DNA from: Variovorax boronicumulans
GTDB taxonomy: Bacteria > Pseudomonadota > Gammaproteobacteria > Burkholderiales > Burkholderiaceae_C
Reading direction: 5' to 3'
Length of the DNA: 64,000 bases
Assembly (NCBI RefSeq): GCF_029892485.1
Contig: NZ_JARXVG010000001.1
Location: 744,001-808,000 of the forward strand
A program made the position numbers and the translations under genes. How positions within the stretch are numbered: the first letter of the stretch is position 1; each line of letters starts with the position of its first letter. Below, in pieces: positions 34,989 to 43,526 of the stretch. The notes beneath the pieces were generated by a model that was not told where the DNA came from, ran no database searches, and saw only the letters and a program-made list of their open reading frames with translations.

Positions 34989-35010
34989 CGACACGGGGGC
35001 TCCCGTGTCG
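34989..35010. terminator. hairpin after the gntR operon, possible terminator
   Basis: CGACACGGG and CCCGTGTCG pair perfectly around GGCT, 60 bases after the dehydrogenase stop and 75 bases before the DGPF gene. There is no T-run, so it would be a Rho-assisted or mRNA-protecting hairpin rather than a classic intrinsic terminator. Confidence 0.5.
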
Positions 35011-35083
35011 AAATGACCGGCGGCGGGCCGTCATTGTGGTGAGCGATCTTGCTCGGCAAGCTTTTCCTTCACGGAGAGACACC

Positions 35084-35446
35084 ATGCAGTACATGTTGAT
35101 GTTCTATCAGCCCGCGGCCGAATTCGAACAACGCGACGACGCATCCTCAGAGGCCTACAGGTCCAGCTGGATCGCGTATGCCGATGCGGTGCGCCAGTCG
35201 GGCATCTCGCTCGGCGGCCACGGCCTCTTTCCGCCCATGACCGGCACCAGCCTGCGCGTGCGCGGCGACAAGCGCCAGGTGCAGGACGGCCCCTTCGCCG
35301 ACACCAAGGAGCAGCTGGGCGGCTACTTCGTGGTGGACGTGCCCGACCTGGATGCCGCGCTCGAATGGGCGGCGCGCGCGCCCTGCGCGTCCAGCGGAGG
35401 CGTGGAGGTGCGGCCGGTCTTCATGGCCACGGCAGCGGCATCGTGA
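35084..35446 (+). CDS. YCII/DGPF-domain protein paired with an ECF sigma factor
   Basis: 120 residues of the YCII ferredoxin-like fold, beginning MQYMLMFYQP and carrying the DGPF signature at residues 68-71 (QVQDGPFADTKEQLGGYF). DGPF proteins are the conserved partners of ECF42-type sigma factors, though their biochemical role is unclear. It overlaps the sigma gene by four bases (GTGA). Start chosen at the ATG after GGAGAGACACC. Confidence 0.9.
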   Translation: MQYMLMFYQPAAEFEQRDDASSEAYRSSWIAYADAVRQSGISLGGHGLFPPMTGTSLRVRGDKRQVQDGPFADTKEQLGGYFVVDVPDLDAALEWAARAPCASSGGVEVRPVFMATAAAS

Positions 35447-36675
35447 CCGACCCGGCGGCGCACCAGGCCGCCGAAAAGGCGGCGCGCGAGTCGTACGGCC
35501 GGCTGCTGGCGATCCTGTCGGCGCGCACGCACGACATCGCCGCCTCGGAAGACGCGCTCGCCGATGCCTTCGCGCGCGCGCTGGAGCGCTGGCCGGCCGA
35601 TGGCATTCCGGCGCAGCCCGACGCCTGGCTGCTGAGCGTGGCCCGGCACCGCAAGCTGGACGCCTGGCGCCACACCCGCGTGCAGGACCAGGCCACCCAG
35701 ACCCTGCTGCTGCTGGCCGGTGAAATGGACGAGGCCACGAACGAGGGCACCGCCGTGCCCGACGAGCGGCTGCGCCTTCTTTTTGTCTGCGCCCATCCAG
35801 CCATCGACGCCGCGGCCCGCGCGCCGCTGATGCTGCAGACCGTGCTGGGCCTGGACGCGGCCCGCATGGCCGGCGCCTTCCTCACCGCGCCCTCCACGCT
35901 CGGCCAGCGGCTGGTGCGGGCCAAGGCGCGCATCCGTGCGGCGGGCATTCCCTTCGAATACCCGCAGGCTCGCGACCTGCCGCAGCGGCTGCAGGACGTG
36001 CTCGACGGCATCTACGCCGCCTACGGCACCGGCTGGGACGATGTCGACGGCGCCGATGCGCTGCCGCGCGGCCTCACGGCCGAGGCCATCGACCTGGGCC
36101 GCATCCTCTGCCAGCTGATGCCGGACGAACCCGAGCCGCTGGGGCTGCTCGCGCTGATGCTCTTCTGCGAAAGCCGCGCCGCGGCCCGGCGCAGCGAGAC
36201 CGGTGCGTACGTGCCGCTGGACCAGCAGGACACCTTGCGCTGGAACCCCGACCTGCTCGCGGAGGCCGAACGGTGCCTGCGGCTGGCGTCGGAGAAGAAA
36301 TCCCTCGGCCCCTACCAGCTGGAGGCCGCCATCCAGTCGGCCCATTGCGAACGCCGCGTGGGCGCGCCGGTGGCGCCCGAGGTGCTGGTGTCGCTGTACG
36401 AAGGCCTGCTGGCCTTGCGCCCCAGCATCGGCGCGCAGGTCAGCCGCGCGTGTGCACTCGCGAACGCGCGCGGACCCGAGATCGGGCTGCGGGCGCTCGA
36501 AGCGATTCCTTCCGACGAGGTGGCGAGCTACCAGCCGTTCTGGGCGGCTCGCGCGTACCTGCTGGCGGCGGGCGGCGCGCGTGCCGCGGCGCGCCAGGCC
36601 TATGACCGTGCCATCGGGTTGAGCACGAATGCGGCGGTGCGGGCGTATCTCAATGCGATGTCGCAGCGGCTTTGA
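35443..36675 (+). CDS. ECF42-like RNA polymerase sigma factor with long C-terminal extension
   Basis: 410 residues, about twice the length of an ordinary ECF sigma factor. The sigma-2 region covers about 10-75 (YGRLLAILSARTHDIAASED, DAWLLSVARHRKLDAWRH). The sigma-4 region near 120-165 (LMLQTVLGLDAARMAGAFLT, APSTLGQRLVRAKARI) is followed by a roughly 240-residue helical TPR-like region (DUF6596 type). No anti-sigma gene is adjacent; the extension probably regulates activity. GTG start overlaps the DGPF stop. Confidence 0.9.
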   Translation: MTDPAAHQAAEKAARESYGRLLAILSARTHDIAASEDALADAFARALERWPADGIPAQPDAWLLSVARHRKLDAWRHTRVQDQATQTLLLLAGEMDEATNEGTAVPDERLRLLFVCAHPAIDAAARAPLMLQTVLGLDAARMAGAFLTAPSTLGQRLVRAKARIRAAGIPFEYPQARDLPQRLQDVLDGIYAAYGTGWDDVDGADALPRGLTAEAIDLGRILCQLMPDEPEPLGLLALMLFCESRAAARRSETGAYVPLDQQDTLRWNPDLLAEAERCLRLASEKKSLGPYQLEAAIQSAHCERRVGAPVAPEVLVSLYEGLLALRPSIGAQVSRACALANARGPEIGLRALEAIPSDEVASYQPFWAARAYLLAAGGARAAARQAYDRAIGLSTNAAVRAYLNAMSQRL

Positions 36676-36690
36676 AGAGCGCCCCGCTCA

Positions 36691-38169
36691 TCACTCCTGC
36701 GGCACCGCGACCGCCTCCCCCACCCGCCGCCCCTCGAGCTGGCTCCCACCCTGCGCCAGCGTCACCCCCACCACCGCATTGCCCGCGCCGCGCTGGAAGA
36801 CGATCTGCGCGCCGATGGTGGCCACCGCGAAGCGGTCGGTGCCCGTGGGCGTGAGCGCGTTGTAGCCGCGCCCTGTCTCGCGCACCAGCAGGCGCCCGTT
36901 GCGCACCGTGAAGCCCAGGGCCTTGGTCTTCGTGATGCGGTACTCGCCCTTGTAGTCCTCCAGCCGCTTCGGATCGACCGGCACTTCGGTCGTCGACACC
37001 GGGTACCGGTTCTTGCCGATCGCCAGCATCACCGGCTGCAACGGCGCGCGCGCGTTGCTGCTGAGCACGATCAGCGCCTCGCCGGTGTCGGGTGCGAGCA
37101 GCCACAGCGTGCGATAGCCCTCGGTAAGGCCCGCGTGCCAGTAGGTGCGGCGTCCGCCCTCGGGGCCACGCACCATGACCGCATAGCCGATCTCGGCACC
37201 TTCGTAGCGCGCGAGCGGCGTGAGCATGCGCGCGGCCGCCGGACCGAGCGGGCCGCTTGCGCCGGCGAGGACCGCGCGACTGAAGGTCATCATGTCGGCC
37301 GCCGTCGAGCGCAGCGCGCTGGCCGGCGCATAGGCGGCCATGTCGAGCAGCGGCTGGCGCCGGTCGCCCGCGAAGGCCGGCGCCATGCGCGAAGCCTTGT
37401 CGCCGAGCGGGATCACGGTGTCGTTCATGCCCAGCGGCTCGGTGATGCGGGCGCGCACCAACTCGCCCCACGAGGTGTTGTAGCGCTCGGCCAGCAGCTG
37501 GCCGAGCAGCGCCATGCCGAAGTTGCTGTACGCGGCCTCGCACGGCGGCGCGAGCGCGGTGAGCTTGATGCGCGACAGCGCGGCCCAGAACATCGGCTTG
37601 TCGAAGGTGCGGAACTGCTCGGCCAGCGGCGCGCCGCCCGTCACGCCATCGGCCATCACGGGCATGCAGCCGGTGTGCGTGACGAGCTGCTTCAGCGTGA
37701 CCGCAGCCGCCGCAGCCGGCACGCCCTGCACCTTGCCGGCGAGCACCTTGCCCACGGTGTCGTCCAGCTTCAGGTCGCCGCGCTCCACCGCCTGCGCCAG
37801 CAGGAGGCCGGTGAAGACCTTGGTGACCGAGCCGATCTCGAACATTGGCTGCTCGGCGCTGTTGGGCTCGATGGGGCGCGGGGGCGAGAGCGGCTCGGGG
37901 TTGTAGGCCGCGCCGTACGAGGCCTTGCCGTTGCGCAGCAGGCCGATGACGAGCGTTCCGCGTTCGGCGCCGAGCGCCGCCTTGGCCAACACGGCCGGGT
38001 CGCTCGCCAGGGACAGTGGCGGCGGCAACTGCTGCTGTTGCTGCTGCGGCGGCTGGAGCTGCGCAGCCGCGCTGCCGGCCAGCAGCGGGGCAAGAAGCCA
38101 GGCCGCGAACCAGCGGCGGCGCATCACCGGGAACATGTCTGTGGACAAGGCTGGGGGCAGGAGCCGCAT
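36691..38169 (-). CDS. serine hydrolase of the class C beta-lactamase / D-alanyl carboxypeptidase fold
   Basis: 492 residues. A signal peptide (RRRWFAAWLLAPLLAGSAAA-Q) is followed by a low-complexity LQPPQQQQQQLPPP stretch. Active-site motifs are SVTK (Ser114, Lys117) and YSN (214-216), with HAGL as the third element. The C-terminal 100 residues form the extra beta-domain seen in EstB/AmpH-like proteins. Likely a periplasmic peptidase or esterase rather than a true resistance enzyme. The ATG with a GAGGAA ribosome binding site is chosen; two internal ATGs also exist. Confidence 0.88.
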   Translation of the reverse strand: MRLLPPALSTDMFPVMRRRWFAAWLLAPLLAGSAAAQLQPPQQQQQQLPPPLSLASDPAVLAKAALGAERGTLVIGLLRNGKASYGAAYNPEPLSPPRPIEPNSAEQPMFEIGSVTKVFTGLLLAQAVERGDLKLDDTVGKVLAGKVQGVPAAAAAVTLKQLVTHTGCMPVMADGVTGGAPLAEQFRTFDKPMFWAALSRIKLTALAPPCEAAYSNFGMALLGQLLAERYNTSWGELVRARITEPLGMNDTVIPLGDKASRMAPAFAGDRRQPLLDMAAYAPASALRSTAADMMTFSRAVLAGASGPLGPAAARMLTPLARYEGAEIGYAVMVRGPEGGRRTYWHAGLTEGYRTLWLLAPDTGEALIVLSSNARAPLQPVMLAIGKNRYPVSTTEVPVDPKRLEDYKGEYRITKTKALGFTVRNGRLLVRETGRGYNALTPTGTDRFAVATIGAQIVFQRGAGNAVVGVTLAQGGSQLEGRRVGEAVAVPQE

Positions 38170-38254
38170 CGTCGAATTCCTCGGGGCGTCATCGAAAGAG
38201 GCGCCATCGTGCCACGTCGATGTAACAAACACGTCCCGCGGCCACAATCGCTGA

Positions 38255-40864
38255 ATGCGTGCATTGCTCACCACCTTCTCCTGGCAGGAACTGCGCCACC
38301 ACCCCTGGCGCAACGCGGCGGCCGTGCTGGCCGTGATGCTGGGCGTGGCGCTTGCGTTCTCGGTGCAGCTCATCAACGCGTCGGCGCTCGACGAATTCTC
38401 CAGCGCGGTGCGCTCGGTCAATGGGCAGCCCGACCTCGAGGTGCGCGCCGTGCAGGGCGGTTTCGACGAGGCCGTGTTCGCGCAACTGGCGCGGCATCCG
38501 CAGGTGACGCTCGCGAGCCCGGTGCTCGAGTTCCAGGGCCTCGCCCTGGCCGGCGGCGAACGGCAGGTGCCGATGCGCGTGATCGGCGTCGATGCGCTGG
38601 TGCTCCCCACCATCGCGCCCGCGCTGATGCCACAGCCCGCAGCGGGTGCCGACCGCTTCGCGCTCTTCGCGCCGGGCCACGTATTCCTCAACACCACCGC
38701 GCGCAGCGTGCTCGGCCTGCCGGCGCAAGCCAGCGGCGGCGCCACCGAGACGGTGCAACTGCGCAGCGGCGCGACGTGGCACAGGCTCGACGTGGCAGGC
38801 CACGTCGCCGCCAGCGGCACGGCGCTCGCGGTGATGGACATCGCGGCCGCGCAAGATCTGTTCGACCAGGTCGGCCGCCTCAGCCGCATCGACCTGCGGC
38901 TCGCCCCCGGCACCGACCGCGCGGCCTTCATCGATGCGCTGCAGAAGTCCCCCGGCTGGCCCGCGGGCGTGCAGTTCGCGGAACCTGGCGATGCAGCCGA
39001 GCGCGTGAGCAATCTCTCGCGCGCCTACCGTGTCAACCTCACGGTGCTGGCGCTGGTGGCGCTGTTCACGGGGGCGTTCCTGGTGTTCTCGGTGCTGGCG
39101 TTGAGCGTGGCCAAGCGCGCGCAGCAGTTCGCGCTGCTCGGCGTGCTCGGCCTCACGCCGCGCGAGCGGCTGCGGCTGGTGCTGGCCGAATCGCTGGTGC
39201 TGGGCGTGATCGGCAGCGCCGCCGGTCTTGCGCTGGGCACCGCGCTCGCGGCCTTCGCGCTGCGGGTGCTGGGCGGTGACCTGGGCGGCGGGTATTTCGA
39301 AGGCGTCGCGCCCAAGCTGCACTGGAGCAGCGGCGCGGCGCTGCTGTACGGCGGGCTCGGCGTGGTGGCCGCGCTGGTGGGCGGCTGGTGGCCCGCGCGC
39401 GCAGCGCAGGCACTGCCCGAGGCGCAGACGCTCAAGGGCCTCGGCGCCGCGCCCACGCAGAGCCGCAGCCACTGGCTTGCGCTCGGGCTGATCGCGCTCA
39501 GCGCGGCGCTGGCGAACATTCCGGCCATCGGCGGCATTCCTGTGGCGGCGTACCTCTCGGTGGCGTGCCTGCTGGTGGGCGGCATCACCGCCCTGCCCTG
39601 GCTGATCGCGCTGCTGTACGACCGCATCGCGCCCGCGTTCGCGCAACGCGTGCTGCCGATGCTCGCCATCGAGCGCGCGCGGCGCATGCGCGGCACCGCC
39701 GCCGTGGCGGTGAGCGGCGTGGTCGCGAGCCTGAGCCTGGCGGTGGCGCTCACGGTGATGGTCGCGAGCTTTCGCGATTCGGTGACGCACTGGCTCGACG
39801 TGGTGCTGCCGGCCGACCTGTATGTGCGCGCCACCTCGGGCGGCCGCGGCAGCAACAGCGGCGGCACCAGCAGCACCGACACCGCGATCTTCCCGCCCGC
39901 CTTCGTTCAGGCTCTGGCGCAACTGCCCGGCGTGGCGCGCACGGGCACGCTGCGCACGCAGTCATTGCAGCTCGATGCTTCGCAGCCCGCAGTGGCGCTG
40001 ATCGCACGCAGCCTGGAAGGCAGCGCATCCCAATCGCTGCCGCTGGTGGGATCGGCATTGCTTGTGCCTTCGGGGCAGATCGGCATCTACGTGAGCGAGC
40101 CGATGGTGGAGCTGTACGGCGCGAAGCCGGGCACGACCTTCGCGCCGCTGGCCGCCGCGCTGTCGGCCACCGCGCTCCCCACGAAAGTCGCGCACACCTA
40201 CTTCGTGGCCGGCGTGTGGCGCGACTACGCGCGGCAGTTCGGCGCGATCACGATGGATGCGCGCGACTACGTGCGTATCACCGGCCAGCAGGATGTGAGC
40301 GATATCGCGCTGTGGCTCGCGCCGGGCGCATCCGAAGGCGCCGTGCAGGCCGCCGTGCGCGCGCTCGCGGCACGCCAGGGCGGCGGGTCGCCCGAATCGG
40401 TCGAGATCGCCTCGGTCGGGCAGATCCGCACAACGTCGCTGCGCATCTTCGACCGCAGCTTCGCGGTGACCTACTGGCTGCAGGCCGTGGCCATCGCCAT
40501 CGGCCTGTTCGGCATTGCCGCGAGCTTCAGCGCACAGGTGCTCGCGCGGCGCAAGGAATTCGGGCTGCTCGCGCATCTGGGCTTCACGCGGCGGCAGGTG
40601 CTGGCGGTGGTGGCGGGCGAAGGCGCGGCGTGGACAGCCATCGGCGCGGTGGCCGGGCTGGTGCTCGGGCTGGCGGTGTCGGTGGTGCTCGTGAAGGTGG
40701 TGAACCCGCAGAGCTTTCACTGGACGATGGACCTGCTGGTGCCATGGGCGCGGCTCATCGCGCTGTGCGGTGCGGTGGTGGTGGCGGGTACGGTCACCGC
40801 GTGGCTGGCGGGACGAGCCGCTGCGGGCAAGGATGTGGTGCTGGCGGTGAAAGAGGACTGGTAG
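38255..40864 (+). CDS. ABC transporter permease, FtsX/YbbP-like
   Basis: 869 residues. One N-terminal helix near residue 25, a large periplasmic domain, a cluster of helices about 260-440 that begins LTVLALVALFTGAFLVFS, a second domain, and a final three-helix FtsX block after LARRKEFGLLAHLGFTRRQV. The twofold layout matches YbbP/AttF-G type permeases that partner LolD-like ATPases. The ATPase is not adjacent; the one after miaA is the best candidate. The AttH-like gene downstream supports an AttEFGH-type export system. Confidence 0.88.
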   Translation: MRALLTTFSWQELRHHPWRNAAAVLAVMLGVALAFSVQLINASALDEFSSAVRSVNGQPDLEVRAVQGGFDEAVFAQLARHPQVTLASPVLEFQGLALAGGERQVPMRVIGVDALVLPTIAPALMPQPAAGADRFALFAPGHVFLNTTARSVLGLPAQASGGATETVQLRSGATWHRLDVAGHVAASGTALAVMDIAAAQDLFDQVGRLSRIDLRLAPGTDRAAFIDALQKSPGWPAGVQFAEPGDAAERVSNLSRAYRVNLTVLALVALFTGAFLVFSVLALSVAKRAQQFALLGVLGLTPRERLRLVLAESLVLGVIGSAAGLALGTALAAFALRVLGGDLGGGYFEGVAPKLHWSSGAALLYGGLGVVAALVGGWWPARAAQALPEAQTLKGLGAAPTQSRSHWLALGLIALSAALANIPAIGGIPVAAYLSVACLLVGGITALPWLIALLYDRIAPAFAQRVLPMLAIERARRMRGTAAVAVSGVVASLSLAVALTVMVASFRDSVTHWLDVVLPADLYVRATSGGRGSNSGGTSSTDTAIFPPAFVQALAQLPGVARTGTLRTQSLQLDASQPAVALIARSLEGSASQSLPLVGSALLVPSGQIGIYVSEPMVELYGAKPGTTFAPLAAALSATALPTKVAHTYFVAGVWRDYARQFGAITMDARDYVRITGQQDVSDIALWLAPGASEGAVQAAVRALAARQGGGSPESVEIASVGQIRTTSLRIFDRSFAVTYWLQAVAIAIGLFGIAASFSAQVLARRKEFGLLAHLGFTRRQVLAVVAGEGAAWTAIGAVAGLVLGLAVSVVLVKVVNPQSFHWTMDLLVPWARLIALCGAVVVAGTVTAWLAGRAAAGKDVVLAVKEDW

Positions 40865-40882
40865 CGCCCTCTTTCTTACGGT

Positions 40883-43435
40883 CTACCGCGCAGGCGTCAG
40901 CTGGATCCGCTCCACCGTCTCCTTCTCGACCGCGCCGCGGCTGTAGACCAGCGGCACGTACTTTCCTTCGAGCCACAGCGGCGCGAGGTCGCGGTAGTTC
41001 GGGCTGTCGGGGTTGCCCGACTGGCCCGGCGTGTTGATCACGCGCGAGGCGTCCCAGTTGCCCACGTCGAGCACCATGCGGAACGATGCGCCCGCGGTCA
41101 GCTTGTAGTCGTTCGCGCGGTAGGTCGCCGCCATCGGCGTGAAGCTGGAGCCGGACATCGGCCAGTCGCCCACGTCGAGCTTCTTGCGCGTGGCCGCATC
41201 GACCACGCCAGCGAGCGGATGACGGAACTCGGCGCGATGCAGGCTGCCCCACTTCCAGGTCTTCATGTCCGGCCCGAGCTTGGCGCTGAGTTCCTGCATC
41301 GCGGGCGGCAGCGTCTGCAGCAGCAGGGCATCGCGCTGCGCGTCGGTGACCCAGCCGAAGGGATGCTCGAGCAGCAGCACCATGCGCGTGTTGTCGCCGG
41401 GCGCCGCCAGCGGCGCGCCCACATCGCCCGCGCCCGCCTTGAGCACCGCGGCACGCAGCGGCTTGCTGCTCCACACCTCGTAGAGCGCGGCCGCGGCGCT
41501 GTCGCGGTCCATGGTGCCGTCCCAGCCCTGCAGCAGGCGCAGGCCGGCGGCTGTTTGCGCGTCGTCGCTGCGCAGGCCCGCCAGCAACTTGAGCAAGCGC
41601 TGCGCGGGCGTCGCAACGATGTCGTTCTGCATGCGCTCCGAGTCCTCAAGGGTGAAGCGCGATCCCGCCGCCACCTTCGCGGCGAACAGTTCCTTCAGAC
41701 GCCGCGCGCGGGCCGCATCGCTCCATTCGTAGCCGATGCCCTTTTTCGCGGCCGGATGATCGGGCGGAATGTTGTTCTCGTTCGCGGTCACCACGTAGCC
41801 GCGCGCGGGGTTGAACTCCGAGGGCATCTCGTCGCCGTTGCGGAAGCCCGACCATTCATAGCGGCCGTCGCCCGGCACGGGCATGAGGCCGTCCCAGTTG
41901 GGGCGGATCGGCGTGAGCCCGCCCGGAATCCAGCCGACGTTGCCGCTGCTGTCGGCATAGACCTGGTTCTCGCCCGGCGCGCCCCAGCGGTTCATCGCGG
42001 CGCGGAACTGGTCCCAGTTGCGCGCGCGCATGTAGTCCATCGAACCGAAGTACGGCGCCATGCCGGGCTCCAGCCAGGCCGCGCGCAGTGCATAGGCGCG
42101 GCGCTTGCCGGGCTCGGAGAGCAGCACCGGGCCATGGCGCGTGAAGGCGTTGACCACCTCGCGCGGCGCGCCCTCGCCCTTGACCTCGATGCGCTCGGTG
42201 ACGCGCGTCATCGGCTCCCATCGGCCCTGGTAGCGGTACTCGTTGGGGTTCTTCGGGTTGAGCTGGTACACGTACAGGTCTTCCTGGTCCATGTAGAAGC
42301 GCGTGAGGCCGAAGGCGATGGTGCCGTTGTGGCCGATCGACAGGCCCGGCAGGAAGGGCTCGCCGGCGCCGATGGCGTCCATGCCGGGCGCGCTCAGGTG
42401 TGTCATGTAGCGCAGGCTGGGCGCGCCGTGCGAACGGTGCGGGTCGTTGGCGAGGATCGGCCGGCCCGTGGATGTGAGCTTCGGCGATATGACCCAGTTG
42501 TTGCTACCGTAGGCGCCCGTGGGGTCGCCTTGCAGGGCCTGCTGCTGCGCCTCGTCCTGCTCGGCCTTCGCGGCGATCGACTCGGCGCTGCCGGGCAGCA
42601 GCGCGACCGGCGTGGAGGCCGCGCCCGTGTTCATGCCGACGCGCGTGTTCTCCTTGGTGAAACGCGGCGAATCGGTGGCCCGCAAATAGGCTGCGCGAAG
42701 TTCCGCTGCCGGAATGGTGCAGGGGTCGAAACCCACGGGCACCTTGGGCGTGACCGGTGGATCGAGTTCGCGGCGCAGCCAGTCGGCCTTCACGCCCTGG
42801 CCGCCCGCGCAGAAGGCGCGTGCACGGTCGACCTCGGAGGTGAAATTGAGCGTGAGCCCGTGGTGCCGGATGCGCACCACGTCTTCGGGCGACCATGTCG
42901 CCGGCTGGTAGCCCAGCAGTGCGAACTCGGTCGGCAGCAGCGCCGGCTGCGCGCGAACCTGCGCGACGTAGGCATTGACGCCAGCGGTGAAGGCCTCGGC
43001 CACGCGCTTGGCGTCCGAGCCATAGGCCAGCCACTCGCGGTACATGTCGCCGCGGTAGAGCACGGCGCGCGCGGCGCGGTCGCTCTCGACCCAGGCGGGG
43101 CCGAAGTCCTTCGCCATTTCGCCGAGGCCGCGCTTGCGCCACAGGTCCATCTGCCAGAGCCGGTCGCGCGCGGCGATGAAGCCCTGCGCCACGAAGGCGT
43201 CGTAGAGCGTGCCGGCGTACAGGTGCGGCACGCCCCAGCGGTCGACCAGCACCTCGGCGGGTTTCTCGAGGCCGGGGACGGTGAAGGACGAAGGCGCGCG
43301 CGTCGTCGGCGTGCCGCTGCCCTGGGGGCCGGATGCGCAGCCAGCAAGGGCGACGGTTGCCAGCGCCGCGGCGCCGATGGAAAGCCGATGGCTCGGCATG
43401 CGCCGCGATGCGAGGCGCAGGCTGGTTCTTTTCAT
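40883..43435 (-). CDS. penicillin acylase family (Ntn-hydrolase) lipoprotein
   Basis: 850 residues. The lipobox VALAGC-ASG makes Cys33 the likely lipidation site. The N-terminal alpha region ends with a spacer before the catalytic SNNWVISP; Ser311 should become the N-terminal nucleophile after self-cleavage at Gly310. Asn in GYVVTANENN completes the expected site. Members cleave amides such as beta-lactams, acyl-homoserine lactones or aculeacin-type lipids. It lies opposite in strand between the FtsX permease and the AttH-like gene. Start chosen at MKRTSLRLAS, where the signal begins. Confidence 0.9.
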   Translation of the reverse strand: MKRTSLRLASRRMPSHRLSIGAAALATVALAGCASGPQGSGTPTTRAPSSFTVPGLEKPAEVLVDRWGVPHLYAGTLYDAFVAQGFIAARDRLWQMDLWRKRGLGEMAKDFGPAWVESDRAARAVLYRGDMYREWLAYGSDAKRVAEAFTAGVNAYVAQVRAQPALLPTEFALLGYQPATWSPEDVVRIRHHGLTLNFTSEVDRARAFCAGGQGVKADWLRRELDPPVTPKVPVGFDPCTIPAAELRAAYLRATDSPRFTKENTRVGMNTGAASTPVALLPGSAESIAAKAEQDEAQQQALQGDPTGAYGSNNWVISPKLTSTGRPILANDPHRSHGAPSLRYMTHLSAPGMDAIGAGEPFLPGLSIGHNGTIAFGLTRFYMDQEDLYVYQLNPKNPNEYRYQGRWEPMTRVTERIEVKGEGAPREVVNAFTRHGPVLLSEPGKRRAYALRAAWLEPGMAPYFGSMDYMRARNWDQFRAAMNRWGAPGENQVYADSSGNVGWIPGGLTPIRPNWDGLMPVPGDGRYEWSGFRNGDEMPSEFNPARGYVVTANENNIPPDHPAAKKGIGYEWSDAARARRLKELFAAKVAAGSRFTLEDSERMQNDIVATPAQRLLKLLAGLRSDDAQTAAGLRLLQGWDGTMDRDSAAAALYEVWSSKPLRAAVLKAGAGDVGAPLAAPGDNTRMVLLLEHPFGWVTDAQRDALLLQTLPPAMQELSAKLGPDMKTWKWGSLHRAEFRHPLAGVVDAATRKKLDVGDWPMSGSSFTPMAATYRANDYKLTAGASFRMVLDVGNWDASRVINTPGQSGNPDSPNYRDLAPLWLEGKYVPLVYSRGAVEKETVERIQLTPAR

Positions 43436-43526
43436 GTGTCTCGTCTCCTGCCTGTGAATGGCAGCGCACAGTATCCCGACTTCCGCACGCCGCGGGGTTA
43501 CAAGGCATGACTTGTAGACTGGCGCC

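Noticed and set aside
38122..38169. Alternative starts of the beta-lactamase-fold gene at internal ATGs
   Set aside because: The internal ATGs at 38136 and 38124 lack a ribosome binding site; the upstream ATG has GAGGAA at proper spacing, though a shorter signal peptide is still possible.
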